The notes below the pieces were generated by a model. The model saw only the letters and a program-made list of their open reading frames with translations. It was not told where the DNA came from and made no database searches. Below, in pieces: positions 8,317 through 19,522 of a stretch of 64,000 nucleotides of DNA (its first letter is position 1; the number at the start of each line of letters is the position of its first letter). A program made the translations under genes and the position numbers. Origin of the DNA: Hyphomicrobiales bacterium (GTDB lineage: Bacteria; Pseudomonadota; Alphaproteobacteria; Rhizobiales; Beijerinckiaceae). The stretch covers positions 3,347,501 through 3,411,500 of the forward strand of contig CAKNFP010000001.1 in assembly GCA_930633525.1 (NCBI GenBank), written 5' to 3'.

Positions 8317-9132
8317 ATGAGCGCCGCGGCAAAAGGGCGGATCCTCGTCGGCATCGGCGGCTGGACGTTCGAGCCGTGGCGGGGCGTCTTCTATCCAAAG
8401 GGCCTCGCCCAGTCGAAAGAGTTGCAATACGCGGCGAGCCACGTCACCGCGATTGAGATCAACGCGACCTATTACGGCTCGCAAAAGCCTGAGAGCTTCC
8501 GCCGCTGGGCGCAGGAAACGCCGGAGCACTTCGTGTTCTCGGTGAAGGGGCCTCGCTTTGCCACCAACCGCAAGGTGCTGGCGGAGGCTGCCCCCTCGAT
8601 CGAGCGCTTCGTGGAAAGCGGCGTCACGGAACTCGGGTCCAAGCTCGGGCCGCTCCTGTGGCAGCTCGCCGGCACCAAGCGCTTCGATCCGGACGACATG
8701 AAGGCGTTCCTCGATCTCCTGCCGGAGAGCCACAACGGTGTCGCGCTGCGCCACGTCATCGAGGCGCGCCATATGAGCTTCCGCGATCCGGAATTCCTGG
8801 CGATGCTCAGGGAACGCAACATCGCGGCCGTCTGTATCGACGACATCGACTATCCGATGCTCCCGGACGCGACCGCTGATTTCATCTATCTCCGGCTCGA
8901 GCAGTCTCAGGAGAGCGAGGAAACCGGCTATGCCAAGGCCGATATCGATGCCTGGGCAAAGCGCGCCGCGCTCTGGGCTGATGGCCACGAGCCGGATGAC
9001 CTCCCGCGCGTCACTCCGCAGCCGGAAGGCAAGGATGCGGGCAAGCCGCGCGACGTCTTCCTCTATTTCATCAGCGGCGCCAAGGTGAGAAACCCGGCCG
9101 CCGCAATGGCAATGATCGAACGGCTGGGCTAG
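8317..9132 (+). CDS. DUF72 family protein
   Basis: A 271-residue member of the DUF72 (YecE-like) family, predicted to adopt a TIM-barrel fold; no biochemical function is established to my knowledge. Recognisable blocks are the opening [17 protein letters not shown], the [19 protein letters not shown] segment, [13 protein letters not shown], and the C-terminal [15 protein letters not shown]. The gene starts one base after purQ and 68 bases before purL, so it sits inside the FGAM synthase operon. That placement suggests co-expression with purine synthesis, but it may be a passive passenger. Confidence 0.85.
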   Translation: MSAAAKGRILVGIGGWTFEPWRGVFYPKGLAQSKELQYAASHVTAIEINATYYGSQKPESFRRWAQETPEHFVFSVKGPRFATNRKVLAEAAPSIERFVESGVTELGSKLGPLLWQLAGTKRFDPDDMKAFLDLLPESHNGVALRHVIEARHMSFRDPEFLAMLRERNIAAVCIDDIDYPMLPDATADFIYLRLEQSQESEETGYAKADIDAWAKRAALWADGHEPDDLPRVTPQPEGKDAGKPRDVFLYFISGAKVRNPAAAMAMIERLG

Positions 9133-9200
9133 AGCAGAGCGCAAGGCGCTCCAAGCCCGCCGAGACCACCGTTAACGACCAGCGACAGGTTCAAGATTCC

Positions 9201-11411
<2,211 letters not shown>

Positions 11412-11446
11412 CCCTGAGCCCAACATCCACGAGGATCTGATAAGCC

Positions 11447-11683
11447 ATGGCAATGGATGCCCACGACATCGAGGTGCTGATCAAGGCCCATATTCCCGAT
11501 GCCGTCGTCGAGATCCGTGACCTGGCGGGGGATGGAGATCACTATGCCGCGACGGTGGTTGCGCCCTCCTTCAAGGGCAAAAGCCGCCTGCAGCAGCATC
11601 AGATGGTCTATGCCGCGCTTCAGGGCCGCATGGGCGGCGCGCTGCACGCCCTTGCGCTGACGACCTCGGCTCCCCAAGATTGA
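11447..11683 (+). CDS. BolA family protein
   Basis: A 78-residue protein of the BolA/IbaG family. The core VEIRDLAGDGDHYAATVVAP and FKGKSRLQQHQMVYAAL segments are diagnostic; the invariant histidine of HQMVYAAL is a likely iron-sulfur ligand when paired with a monothiol glutaredoxin. The DGDHY variant points to the BolA2/IbaG-like subgroup. The gene is followed by a CGFS-type glutaredoxin 48 bases later, a classic pairing: the two proteins form a [2Fe-2S] heterodimer used in iron sensing or cluster transfer. Confidence 0.93.
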   Translation: MAMDAHDIEVLIKAHIPDAVVEIRDLAGDGDHYAATVVAPSFKGKSRLQQHQMVYAALQGRMGGALHALALTTSAPQD

Positions 11684-11731
11684 CCCATGATCGAGGCGCG
11701 CCTCTTGCGCGCCGACCGAAGGATTGATTCC

Positions 11732-12070
11732 ATGACCGATGCCCGCGCGTTCATCGAAAATACCGTGAAGACCAATGACGTCGTGCTGTTCATGAAGGGC
11801 ACGCCGCAATTCCCGATGTGCGGGTTTTCCGGCCAGGTCGTACAGATTCTCGATTATCTCGGGATCGCCTATCAAGGTGTGAATGTCCTCGACGACGCCG
11901 ACGTTCGCCAGGGCATCAAGGACTATTCCAACTGGCCGACCATCCCCCAGGTCTATGTGAAGGGCGAGTTCATCGGCGGCTGCGATATCCTGCGTGAGAT
12001 GTTCCAGTCCGGCGAGTTGCAGACCTTCCTGACCGAAAAGGGCATCGCTGTCCGCCAGCCGGCCGGCTGA
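11732..12070 (+). CDS. grxD: Monothiol glutaredoxin, Grx4 family
   Basis: A 112-residue CGFS-type glutaredoxin. The active-site cysteine is residue 30 in FPMCGFSG; the conserved [19 protein letters not shown] segment binds glutathione. Such proteins hold a [2Fe-2S] cluster between two subunits or with a BolA partner, whose gene lies directly upstream. I chose the ATG at 11732, which has AAGGA 8 bases before it, over an ATG at 11687 that would add an unlikely 15-residue arginine-rich lead. It ends near hairpin-rich sequence and converges with tlpA. Confidence 0.95.
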   Translation: MTDARAFIENTVKTNDVVLFMKGTPQFPMCGFSGQVVQILDYLGIAYQGVNVLDDADVRQGIKDYSNWPTIPQVYVKGEFIGGCDILREMFQSGELQTFLTEKGIAVRQPAG

Positions 12071-12187
12071 ATCCGACGGCTCTTCAGGCAAGAGGTCACA
12101 TCTCGGCGCGTGCCATCAAGCCACCTGCGATGCGCCAAGCTGCACGCTTTTATCATCCATCGGATGTAAAAAGGCCGCCCAGCTTCT

Positions 12188-12274
12188 CCCTCTCACCGGC
12201 GGGGAGAGGGTTGGGGTGAGGGGGGGCCCCTCGATACAACAGCGGAAGTAGTCCCTCTCCCATAGGGAGAGGGA
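12188..12274. terminator. Paired hairpins between convergent grxD and tlpA
   Basis: Two CT/AG-rich inverted repeats. The first is CCCTCTC at 12188-12194 with GAGAGGG at 12204-12210. The second is a perfect 10-bp stem, TCCCTCTCCC at 12252-12261 and GGGAGAGGGA at 12265-12274, with a 3-base loop, followed on the plus strand by ACGCTTTTATTT. It probably terminates grxD. The CTCCC/GGGAG style resembles a common intergenic repeat of Rhizobiales genomes. Confidence 0.55.
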
Positions 12275-12325
12275 ACGCTTTTATTTAACTGTAGCGCTCA
12301 GATAGGTCGACTGATCTGACAGCCC

Positions 12326-12973
12326 TCACCGCGCCATTGCGGCCTTGAGCAGGGAAACCGCATCGTCGGAGGCCCATTCGGCCGGTCCGGAGAGGCTCGC
12401 GAGCATGCAGCCGTTGCGGTCGACCACGACGGTGGTCGGCATGCCGAAAGCCTTGCCCGCCTCCTTCAAGGCCTGGAAAACCTTCGCTTCCGGATCGGCA
12501 TAATAGCCGAGTTTGTGGATACCGTTCTCGGTGAGCCACGCCTTCGGCTTGTCGAGGTTGCGCGTATCGATATTGATCGCGACCACCTGAAAATCATCGC
12601 CGCCGAGCTTCGTCTGCAACTGGTCGAGGGCCGGCATCTCCTTGCGGCAAGGCACGCACCATGTCGCCCACAGGTTGACGAGTACTGTACGGCCCGCGAA
12701 ATCGGCCATCGTCACCGCCTTGCCGTCCTGATCCTTGAAGGCAAGCGCCGGGATCGGCTTGGGACGTTTCTCCACCTGGACCGCGGCGACCTCGCCCCGC
12801 GCCAATTCGTCGAGCCGGGCGGCCAGCGCCGCGTCCGCCTTGCAGGCCCCCGCATCTCCCTGCGTGTTCGGCGCCGTCAGGGCGTAGACAATGCCGCCGG
12901 CGACGGCGAGCGCCAGAACGGCAGACAGCGCGAGTGAAACTTTGCTGCGCGATGCAAGAAACTGGAAACCCAT
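12326..12973 (-). CDS. tlpA: TlpA family membrane-anchored thioredoxin
   Basis: A 215-residue periplasmic thiol-disulfide reductase of the TlpA type. One N-terminal membrane anchor spans about residues 12-32; the thioredoxin domain follows, with the redox pair in WATWCVPCRKE (cysteines 106 and 109). In Bradyrhizobium TlpA reduces copper-site cysteines during cytochrome oxidase assembly, and the same role is plausible here. A separate N-terminal cysteine at residue 44 of the mature domain matches other TlpA proteins. I chose the ATG at 12973, with AAGGGG 5 bases before it, over a GTG at 13003. In related bacteria argH usually sits next to tlpA; it is absent here. Confidence 0.9.
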   Translation of the reverse strand: MGFQFLASRSKVSLALSAVLALAVAGGIVYALTAPNTQGDAGACKADAALAARLDELARGEVAAVQVEKRPKPIPALAFKDQDGKAVTMADFAGRTVLVNLWATWCVPCRKEMPALDQLQTKLGGDDFQVVAINIDTRNLDKPKAWLTENGIHKLGYYADPEAKVFQALKEAGKAFGMPTTVVVDRNGCMLASLSGPAEWASDDAVSLLKAAMAR

Positions 12974-13262
12974 ATCGCCCCTTCGACCCAAATTTGAGCA
13001 CACGGCAAGCTGGGCTCGCTATACGGGGTTAGTCGGGCGAAATGAAGTGCCGCGGCGGGGGCCTGCCCGTTGCCACAGGATCGTGATCGGCGCCCGGCCT
13101 TTGTCCGCCCGACGATAAGCAGGAACGCCCGAGGCACGGATGCTTTACAAACGGTTAATGGATTTGGCGCAGTTCATAGGGTGCGCTGCGATCCGATCCC
13201 ACTTCGGGGCTCGCACTTGAGCCGGGTTTCGCTATAGTGCCGCCGCTATTCGGAGATTGCTT

Positions 13263-13553
13263 GTGATCGGATTTCGCTCTTCCCGCCCAGCCGCCTCGCC
13301 TCCACATCCCGGTGTGAAGCGCGCGCGCGTCGTCCGCGCGGCTGTTGTGGCAATGGTCGTCGCCAGCGCCCTCGGCGCCTGCGGCCGACGCGGGGCACTG
13401 GAGATGCCCCCTGATCCCAACGCTCCCAAGACCGAGCCGGCTCAGACGAACACGCCGTCGCTGACCCCCTCCGCCCTCGGGAGCCAGCGTGAGAAACGAT
13501 CAACCGGCTATGTCATCCCTGACAGGCCGTTCATCCTGGACAAGATCCTTTAA
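13263..13553 (+). CDS. lptM: LptM-like small lipoprotein (YifL family)
   Basis: A short lipoprotein of about 96 residues. It has a basic lead, a hydrophobic core and a lipobox LGAC, right after which comes CGRRGALEMPPD, the sequence signature of the YifL/LptM family. In E. coli LptM helps mature the LptD/LptE lipopolysaccharide translocon. A C-terminal YVIPDRPFILDKIL segment is typical of the alphaproteobacterial members next to lysA. GTG at 13263 is the likely start, since CGGAG ends 7 bases before it; the TTG at 13257 would be too close. lysA starts 156 bases downstream, the usual partner. Confidence 0.82.
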   Translation: MIGFRSSRPAASPPHPGVKRARVVRAAVVAMVVASALGACGRRGALEMPPDPNAPKTEPAQTNTPSLTPSALGSQREKRSTGYVIPDRPFILDKIL

Positions 13554-13709
13554 GACCCAGAACTGTTAGAGATCATCGTGCCTATCACCGGGCAGACGGT
13601 TGAACTGCCCGGGGCGCCAACAAGGGGCCGCGGTCGACCGGAACACCATCGTGTTTGTCGACCTATGCTCCCAGTCCAGGTTATCGAACGTCCGGCTATC
13701 GAGCGTCCC

Positions 13710-14975
13710 ATGCACCATTTTGCCTATTCCCACGGCGTCATGCATGCCGAAGACGTGTCCCTGGCCCGCATCGCGGACGAGGTGGGCACGCCATTCTACT
13801 GTTATTCGACAGCGACGCTTGAGCGGCACTATCGCGTCTTCTCCGAGGCCTTCGGAGACATGCCCTCGATCGTCTGCTACGCCCTGAAGGCCAATTCCAA
13901 CCAGGCGGTGATCGCGACGCTGGCACGCCTCGGCGCCGGCGCGGATATCGTCTCGGAGGGGGAATTGCGCCGCGCGCTCGCGGCCGGCATCCCGGCCCAG
14001 CGCATCGTCTTCTCCGGTGTCGGCAAAACGCGGGAGGAGATGGCTTTCGCGCTGAAGCAGGGCATTCTTTGCTTCAATGTCGAGTCAGAACCCGAACTCG
14101 ATGCCCTGTCTGAGGTTGCGCACGCGCTCGGCCTTGCCGCCCCGATTTCGCTTCGCGTCAATCCGGATGTCGACGCAAGGACCCACGCCAAGATCTCGAC
14201 CGGCAAGTCCGACAACAAGTTCGGCATCCCGATCTCGCGGGCCAGAGACGTCTATGCCCGCGCCGCTACCCTGCCCCGCATCGTGGTTCATGGCGTCGAC
14301 ATGCATATCGGCAGCCAGATCACCGATCTCACGCCGGTGGACAATGCGGCGAGCCTGCTTGCTGAACTCGCGCGGGATCTCATGGCCGCCGGCCATCATC
14401 TCACTCACGTGGATTTCGGAGGCGGCCTTGGCGTGCCTTATGAAGAGGACAAGGTGGCGCCGCCCGATCCAGCCGCCTATGCGGCAATCGTCAAGCGCCA
14501 TGCCGGCAACCTCGGCCTCACGCTTCTGTTCGAGCCCGGCCGGCTCATCGTCGGGAATGCCGGCATCCTCGTGACGCGCGTGCTTTATGTGAAGACAAGC
14601 GACAGCCGCACCTTCGTGATCTGCGACGCGGGCATGAACGATCTGATCAGGCCGACGCTCTATGAAGCCCATCACGACATCAAGCCGGTGATCGTCCCGA
14701 AGGCCGATGCCGGAAACGTGATCGCCGACGTGGTCGGGCCCGTCTGCGAAAGCGGCGACTATCTGGCACTCGGCCGCCGGATCCCCAAAGTCGTCGCCGG
14801 CGACCTTCTGGCCGTGATGACAGCGGGCGCCTACGGTGCCGTGCAGGCCAATACCTACAATACGCGCCCGCTTGTGCCGGAAATCATGGTGCGGGGCCGC
14901 GACTACGCCGTCGTCCGGCCACGCCCCACTTACGACGAATTGATCGGGCTTGATCGTCTGCCCGCGTGGCTGTGA
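13710..14975 (+). CDS. lysA: Diaminopimelate decarboxylase
   Basis: The 421-residue PLP enzyme that makes lysine from meso-diaminopimelate, last step of the pathway. The PLP lysine is residue 60 in CYALKANSNQ; the HIGSQI segment (about residue 195), the glycine-rich GGGLGVPY, the EPGRLIVGNAG segment and CESGDYLALGR complete the alanine-racemase-like fold and active site. Starting at 13710 gives exactly the common alphaproteobacterial length; longer in-frame starts at 13578 and 13665 would add nonconserved residues. The DUF-type membrane protein TIGR02302 follows 134 bases on, a conserved arrangement. Confidence 0.95.
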   Translation: MHHFAYSHGVMHAEDVSLARIADEVGTPFYCYSTATLERHYRVFSEAFGDMPSIVCYALKANSNQAVIATLARLGAGADIVSEGELRRALAAGIPAQRIVFSGVGKTREEMAFALKQGILCFNVESEPELDALSEVAHALGLAAPISLRVNPDVDARTHAKISTGKSDNKFGIPISRARDVYARAATLPRIVVHGVDMHIGSQITDLTPVDNAASLLAELARDLMAAGHHLTHVDFGGGLGVPYEEDKVAPPDPAAYAAIVKRHAGNLGLTLLFEPGRLIVGNAGILVTRVLYVKTSDSRTFVICDAGMNDLIRPTLYEAHHDIKPVIVPKADAGNVIADVVGPVCESGDYLALGRRIPKVVAGDLLAVMTAGAYGAVQANTYNTRPLVPEIMVRGRDYAVVRPRPTYDELIGLDRLPAWL

Positions 14976-15109
14976 TCGGCGCGAAGCTTTTTATCTGACG
15001 CTGACGTGCTACCTTATAGCCTTGGGGAACCCTAGGGTCGCCGGCATTGGCCGGCCGCCAGCTGTCGCGGCCGGAAGTCGAGATCCGGTCGACGCATCAG
15101 GAGATCCGG

Positions 15110-17704
15110 ATGCAGGACGCTCCACCGCCCATTTCGCGTGCCAGGACTGACCGGGCCCGGGCTCCGGATCATGCTGCTGCGCGCCTTGAGCGGCTGATCG
15201 GCCGATCGCGCCTTGCCTTGGCGTGGGAACGGGTATGGCCCGCGCTGTGGTGGCCGGCTGCAGTCGTCGCCGGCTTCCTCGTGGTGTCGTGGCTCGGTCT
15301 CTGGACGCTCGTTCCCGCCCATTATCGGATCATTGGCGTCGGCGTCCTGATCGTCGCTTTCGCGGCGTCGCTATGGCCGCTTGTGCGGGTCTCATGGCCG
15401 ACGCGCGCTGCCGCGCTGAACCGGCTTGATCGTGACGCGCCGGTTGCCAACCGGCCGGCGAGCACGTTTGACGACACGCTGGCCATGGGCCAGGGCGATC
15501 CTGCCACGGTCGCGCTCTGGGAGGTGCACCGGCAGCGCGCCCGGGCCGCCCTCGACTCACTGAAGGTGACCGCACCGGCTCCCGGTATGGCCAACCGGGA
15601 TCGGCACGCCCTGCGTGCCGTCCCGCTGCTGGCGCTGATCGCCGCCGCCTTCGTCGCCGGTCCTGAAATCAGCTCGCGGCTGATGCTGGCTTTTGATTGG
15701 CGCAACGCACCCGCCGCGGGGCCGGCTTTCCGTATCGACGGCTGGATCGATCCGCCTCTCTACACGCGTGTTCCTCCGTTGATGCTGGATTTCGCACGTA
15801 GTTCAGATGCGCCTCTCGATATTCGCGTGCCGGTCAAGAGCACGCTCGTTCTTCGTTTTGCAGGCCAAGGCGGGATCAAGCTTTCGCCCGGTCCCGGGCT
15901 CGAGGCCTTGCCCGCTGCCGCGGCGCCGGCCCCGGGCATCGAAGAGCACCGCTTCACCCTGACCAGCAGCGCGCGGCTCACCCTTGACGGCCCCAATGGC
16001 ACGCGGACGCTGACTATCGCCGCGATCCCCGACCGCCCTCCGCAGATCCGCCTCTCGGGTGAGCCGGAGAATACGCGGCGCGGGAGTATGACCCTGCGCT
16101 ACCGGGTCAGCGATGACTATGGCATCGCCTCCGCTGAGGCGATCTTCGAGCGGGAGGACGGCAATATCCGCCGCTCGCTGGTCCCTCCGCCCAGCGTGCC
16201 GTTGGCCCTGCCGACGGATCCCGCCGCCGACCAGGACACGGAGACACTCGCCGATTTGTCGTCGCACGCCTGGGCCGGGGCGCGTCTCAAGATGACGCTG
16301 GTTGCCAAGGACGAGGCGGGGCAGGAAGGCCGCAGTTCATCCGTGATGGTGACATTGCCTCAGCGGCCGTTCACGAAACCGTTGGCGCGCGCGCTCGTGG
16401 AACAGCGGCGCAACCTGATCATGGCGCCGGATGACGCGAGGCGGGTGCGCACCGCGCTTCAAGCGCTGATGATCGCGCCGGAAGAATTCACACCGTCTGA
16501 CAGCCAGTTCCTCGGCCTGTCCATGGCCGAGAAGCGGCTCGCCGGTGCCAAGAGCGACGAGGACCTGCTCGAAGTCGCCGAATTCCTGTGGACGATGGCG
16601 CTGCAAATTGAGGATGGCGACCTCTCCCAGGCTGAGCGGGATCTACGCGCTGCCCAGGAGGCCTTGCGCCAGGCGCTCGAGCGCGGCGCGAGCCCGGAAG
16701 AGATCGCGCGGCTGACTCAGGAGCTCCGCCAGGCCCTCAACCGCTTTCTCAACGAGTTTGCGCAGCAGCAGATGCGCCAGCAGCAACAGGGGCAGCAGCA
16801 GCCCGGGCAGCGCCAGCAGCCGTCCCGCACCATCACGCAGGACGACCTGAACCGCATGCTCGACCGGATGGAGCAGATGGCGCGCCAAGGTGCGATGGCC
16901 GACGCCCAGAACCTGCTCGACCAGATGCGCGACATCCTGGAGAATCTGCAGGGTTCACGCCAGGCCGGCAGCGACTCGATGAGCCGCGAGATGCAGCGCT
17001 CGCTCAACGAGCTCGACCAGATGATTCGTGACCAGCAGGCGCTGCGCGACGACACCTTCCGTCAGGATGGCGGCGACGGGTCTGAAATGAACCAGCGCCA
17101 GCGCGGCCGTAACCAGCAGGGGCAGCGGCAACAGGGACAACGCGGCCAGCAGGGGCAGATGGGGCAGCAAGGCCAGAACGGCCAGGGCCAGGAGGGGATG
17201 TCTGGTGACGAACTTGCCCAGCGCCAGCAGGCCTTGCGGGAACGTCTCGAGGCGCTGCAACGCCAGCTCAAGGGCCTTGGCATGCAGGGCGAAGAAGGCC
17301 TTGACGGCGCCGAAGGTGCCATGCGCGATGCCGAAGGCCAGCTTGGACAAGGCGAGACGGGTAGCGCCCTTGATTCGCAGGGCGAGGCGCTTGAGGCGCT
17401 GCAACGTGGTGCGCAGGGCCTTGCCCAGCAGATGCAGCAGGAAGGCCAGGGCCAGGGCAACGACCAGGCCGGCAACGGCCAACCTGGTCGCTCAGGGCCG
17501 AACGGCCAGCGCGACGAGGATCCGCTGGGCCGCCCGACACGCAACCGGGATTGGTCGGATGGTCGCGTCCGCATCCCGACCGCCGAGGAATCGGCCACAG
17601 TACGTGCCAGGCGCATTCTCGATGAATTGCGCCGGCGCCTGGGCGAACAGTTGCGTCCTCAGGACGAGCTCGACTATCTGGAGCGTCTGCTGAGGAATCA
17701 GTAG
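15110..17704 (+). CDS. TIGR02302 family membrane protein, glutamine-rich
   Basis: An 864-residue protein matching the alphaproteobacterial TIGR02302 family, of unknown function. There are two membrane helices at about residues 48-90 and one near 180-200, then an Ig-like periplasmic region (SGEPENTRRGSMTLRYRVSDDYG), a long charged helical segment, and a striking Gln/Gly-rich low-complexity region in the last third (around 16760-16830 and 17090-17220). The C-terminal LDYLERLLRNQ ending is conserved. The start ATG at 15110 has AGGAGA 6 bases before it; an ATG at 15047 has none. Its constant linkage to lysA hints at an envelope role, but that is inference. Confidence 0.88.
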   Translation: MQDAPPPISRARTDRARAPDHAAARLERLIGRSRLALAWERVWPALWWPAAVVAGFLVVSWLGLWTLVPAHYRIIGVGVLIVAFAASLWPLVRVSWPTRAAALNRLDRDAPVANRPASTFDDTLAMGQGDPATVALWEVHRQRARAALDSLKVTAPAPGMANRDRHALRAVPLLALIAAAFVAGPEISSRLMLAFDWRNAPAAGPAFRIDGWIDPPLYTRVPPLMLDFARSSDAPLDIRVPVKSTLVLRFAGQGGIKLSPGPGLEALPAAAAPAPGIEEHRFTLTSSARLTLDGPNGTRTLTIAAIPDRPPQIRLSGEPENTRRGSMTLRYRVSDDYGIASAEAIFEREDGNIRRSLVPPPSVPLALPTDPAADQDTETLADLSSHAWAGARLKMTLVAKDEAGQEGRSSSVMVTLPQRPFTKPLARALVEQRRNLIMAPDDARRVRTALQALMIAPEEFTPSDSQFLGLSMAEKRLAGAKSDEDLLEVAEFLWTMALQIEDGDLSQAERDLRAAQEALRQALERGASPEEIARLTQELRQALNRFLNEFAQQQMRQQQQGQQQPGQRQQPSRTITQDDLNRMLDRMEQMARQGAMADAQNLLDQMRDILENLQGSRQAGSDSMSREMQRSLNELDQMIRDQQALRDDTFRQDGGDGSEMNQRQRGRNQQGQRQQGQRGQQGQMGQQGQNGQGQEGMSGDELAQRQQALRERLEALQRQLKGLGMQGEEGLDGAEGAMRDAEGQLGQGETGSALDSQGEALEALQRGAQGLAQQMQQEGQGQGNDQAGNGQPGRSGPNGQRDEDPLGRPTRNRDWSDGRVRIPTAEESATVRARRILDELRRRLGEQLRPQDELDYLERLLRNQ

Positions 17705-17819
17705 GACGTTCACGCGAAACAGACGCTGGCGCTGCGTGCGGCCGGGCCGGATGGCAAGATGGTATTGCCATAACGGCGGGCAGGCGCATCAAGACGCCGG
17801 CCGGTGAAAGGACGATTCC

Positions 17820-17999
17820 ATGGCCTTCGCGCTCCCCATCGCACTCGGCGCAGTCGCCGTCGTGCTTGTGCTCGGCCTGACCAACATGATGCGCGGCGGC
17901 AGCGGCGAACGTTCGCAGAAGCTCATGCAACTGCGCGTCCTGCTCCAGCTGGTCGCCGTCTTGGTCATCATGGGCATCGTCTGGATGCGCGGCAGCTAA
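17820..17999 (+). CDS. Twin transmembrane helix small protein (HIG1-like)
   Basis: A 59-residue protein with two hydrophobic helices (about residues 3-22 and 38-55) joined by a short loop MMRGGSGERSQKLMQLR. This matches the alphaproteobacterial twin-helix small protein family related to the HIG1 domain of respiratory supercomplex factors. AAGGA stands 7 bases before the ATG. It lies between the TIGR02302 gene and the PagL-like gene, and 0.9 kb upstream of the cobalamin adenosyltransferase and etf genes, with which it is usually linked. A role in the inner-membrane respiratory chain is inference from the domain. Confidence 0.85.
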   Translation: MAFALPIALGAVAVVLVLGLTNMMRGGSGERSQKLMQLRVLLQLVAVLVIMGIVWMRGS

Positions 18000-18198
18000 G
18001 CTGCCGCTCCAAAGCCCGGGAAGAGCTCGCCGTCACGCCCGATCAAGCTCCCTTGCCCGGGCTAAAGCTAGCTGTGCTAGGTAACAGTTGCCGCGCAGCC
18101 ACGCCTTTCACGAAATCTTTACATTTCCTGTTCCGCTGCTAGTGATCGGGTTTTGCCGTTGCTACAAATGGTTGCAATTCGATTCCTGGAAACGAAGC

Positions 18199-18807
18199 AT
18201 GCGATTTCTATCGGCGCTTGTGATCGCGGCAGCCCTTTGCGGCGCGAACGTCACGTCCAGCCTTTCCGCAGACCTGCCGACAAGAACGGAACTAACGTCT
18301 GCGTCGCCGCCGCCGCCGGTATCGATCCTCCAGCCTCGTTTCCTATCTGAAGTCCGCTTCGGCGTGAGCGTCCAGGACCCGTGGGGTCCGGAAGACGGCT
18401 CCGTCAACATCACGGGCGAATTGCTGACCGACAAGCTGTTCCGGGCCGAAAACGCGACGCTCGACCTCTTCATCCCACGTTTCCACATAGGCGGCAGCGC
18501 CAATACCGCAGGCGCCATCAGTTTCGCTTATGCCGGCTTCACCTGGACCGTGCCGATCACATCGCAGCTTTTCGTCGAGGCCAGCTTCGGCGGTGCGATT
18601 CACAATGGCAAGACGGGCGACAATGTGGGGCCGAATCACGTTGCCCTGGGCTGCTCGCCACTCTTCCGCGAATCGGCCTCCATTGGATGGCGCTTCGATG
18701 AACACTGGAGCCTCATGGCGACGGTCGAGCACCTTTCAAACGGCGGGCTCTGCGACCAAAACCGTGGCCTAACCAATGTAGGCGCGCGCGTCGCCTATAG
18801 CTTCTGA
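18199..18807 (+). CDS. PagL-like acyloxyacyl hydrolase (outer membrane lipid A deacylase)
   Basis: A 202-residue protein with a signal peptide (MRFLSALVIAAALCGANVTS) followed by an eight-strand beta-barrel pattern and a C-terminal phenylalanine (VAYSF), as for outer-membrane proteins. The segment MATVEHLSNGGLCDQNRG near the C terminus matches the PagL His-Ser active-site region (H-x-S-N). PagL removes the 3-O acyl chain of lipid A, altering immune recognition and permeability. Two cysteines in the second half are unusual for the family. The ATG at 18199 gives a clean signal peptide; earlier starts do not. Confidence 0.8.
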   Translation: MRFLSALVIAAALCGANVTSSLSADLPTRTELTSASPPPPVSILQPRFLSEVRFGVSVQDPWGPEDGSVNITGELLTDKLFRAENATLDLFIPRFHIGGSANTAGAISFAYAGFTWTVPITSQLFVEASFGGAIHNGKTGDNVGPNHVALGCSPLFRESASIGWRFDEHWSLMATVEHLSNGGLCDQNRGLTNVGARVAYSF

Positions 18808-18928
18808 TCAGCCATGGTGATCGGCGGCCAGAGGGTCCAGCCGCCTTGCTTGTTGTGGCAAGTTATGCGCGTTTTGGAGTGAGGGCGCTGTGGCGCCGAT
18901 TCGTCTCTCCACCGCATGATCGTGAAGC

Positions 18929-19510
18929 ATGGTCCGGCTCAATCGCATTTATACAAAAACCGGTGACGACGGATCAACGGGCCTTGCGCGTGGACCGCGT
19001 CGCCGCAAGCATGATCTGCGTGTCGATGCCTACGGAACCATCGACGAGACCAACGCCGCGATCGGTATCGTGCGGCTCGCCGCGCTACCTGCGGAGCTGG
19101 ATGCAATTCTGGCTTACATTCAGAATGATCTGTTCGATCTCGGGGCAGATCTCGCGACGCCACCGAAAGAAGGCCAGCCAGAGAGCGACGGCACGGCCCT
19201 TCGCGTGACGGCAGGCCAGGTGTCCCGGCTGGAGGAAGACATCGACCGGCTGAACGCCGATCTGCCGGCACTCCGCTCCTTTGTATTGCCCGGCGGCGCG
19301 CCCGCTGCAGCCCATCTGCATGTCGCCCGCACGGTGTGCCGGCGCGCCGAGCGGCTCGTCGTCGCCCTGGCCGATACACCCGGGGAGATCGTGTCCGGCC
19401 CGGCGATGATGTATATTAATCGCCTGTCGGACCTTCTGTTCGTCGCCGCGCGCGCTATCAACCATGCAGGGCCCGGCGATGTGCTATGGGTGCCCGGGCA
19501 GAACCGCTGA
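18929..19510 (+). CDS. ATP:cob(I)alamin adenosyltransferase, PduO type
   Basis: A 193-residue enzyme that transfers the adenosyl group of ATP to cob(I)alamin to make adenosylcobalamin. The N-terminal RIYTKTGDDGSTGL is the ATP-binding signature of PduO-type transferases, followed by DAYGTIDETNAAIG; the central RSFVLPGGAPAAAHLHVARTVCRRAERLV and C-terminal YINRLSDLLFVAAR are diagnostic. No cobalamin riboswitch is visible upstream. The gene is followed 12 bases later by a rhomboid protease and then by etfBA, an arrangement common in Rhizobiales. Confidence 0.94.
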   Translation: MVRLNRIYTKTGDDGSTGLARGPRRRKHDLRVDAYGTIDETNAAIGIVRLAALPAELDAILAYIQNDLFDLGADLATPPKEGQPESDGTALRVTAGQVSRLEEDIDRLNADLPALRSFVLPGGAPAAAHLHVARTVCRRAERLVVALADTPGEIVSGPAMMYINRLSDLLFVAARAINHAGPGDVLWVPGQNR

Positions 19511-19522
19511 CAGGAGGGGCCC

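Noticed and set aside
18808-18928. Possible cobalamin riboswitch before the adenosyltransferase
   Set aside because: Only 120 bases are available and the conserved B12-box sequence is not seen.
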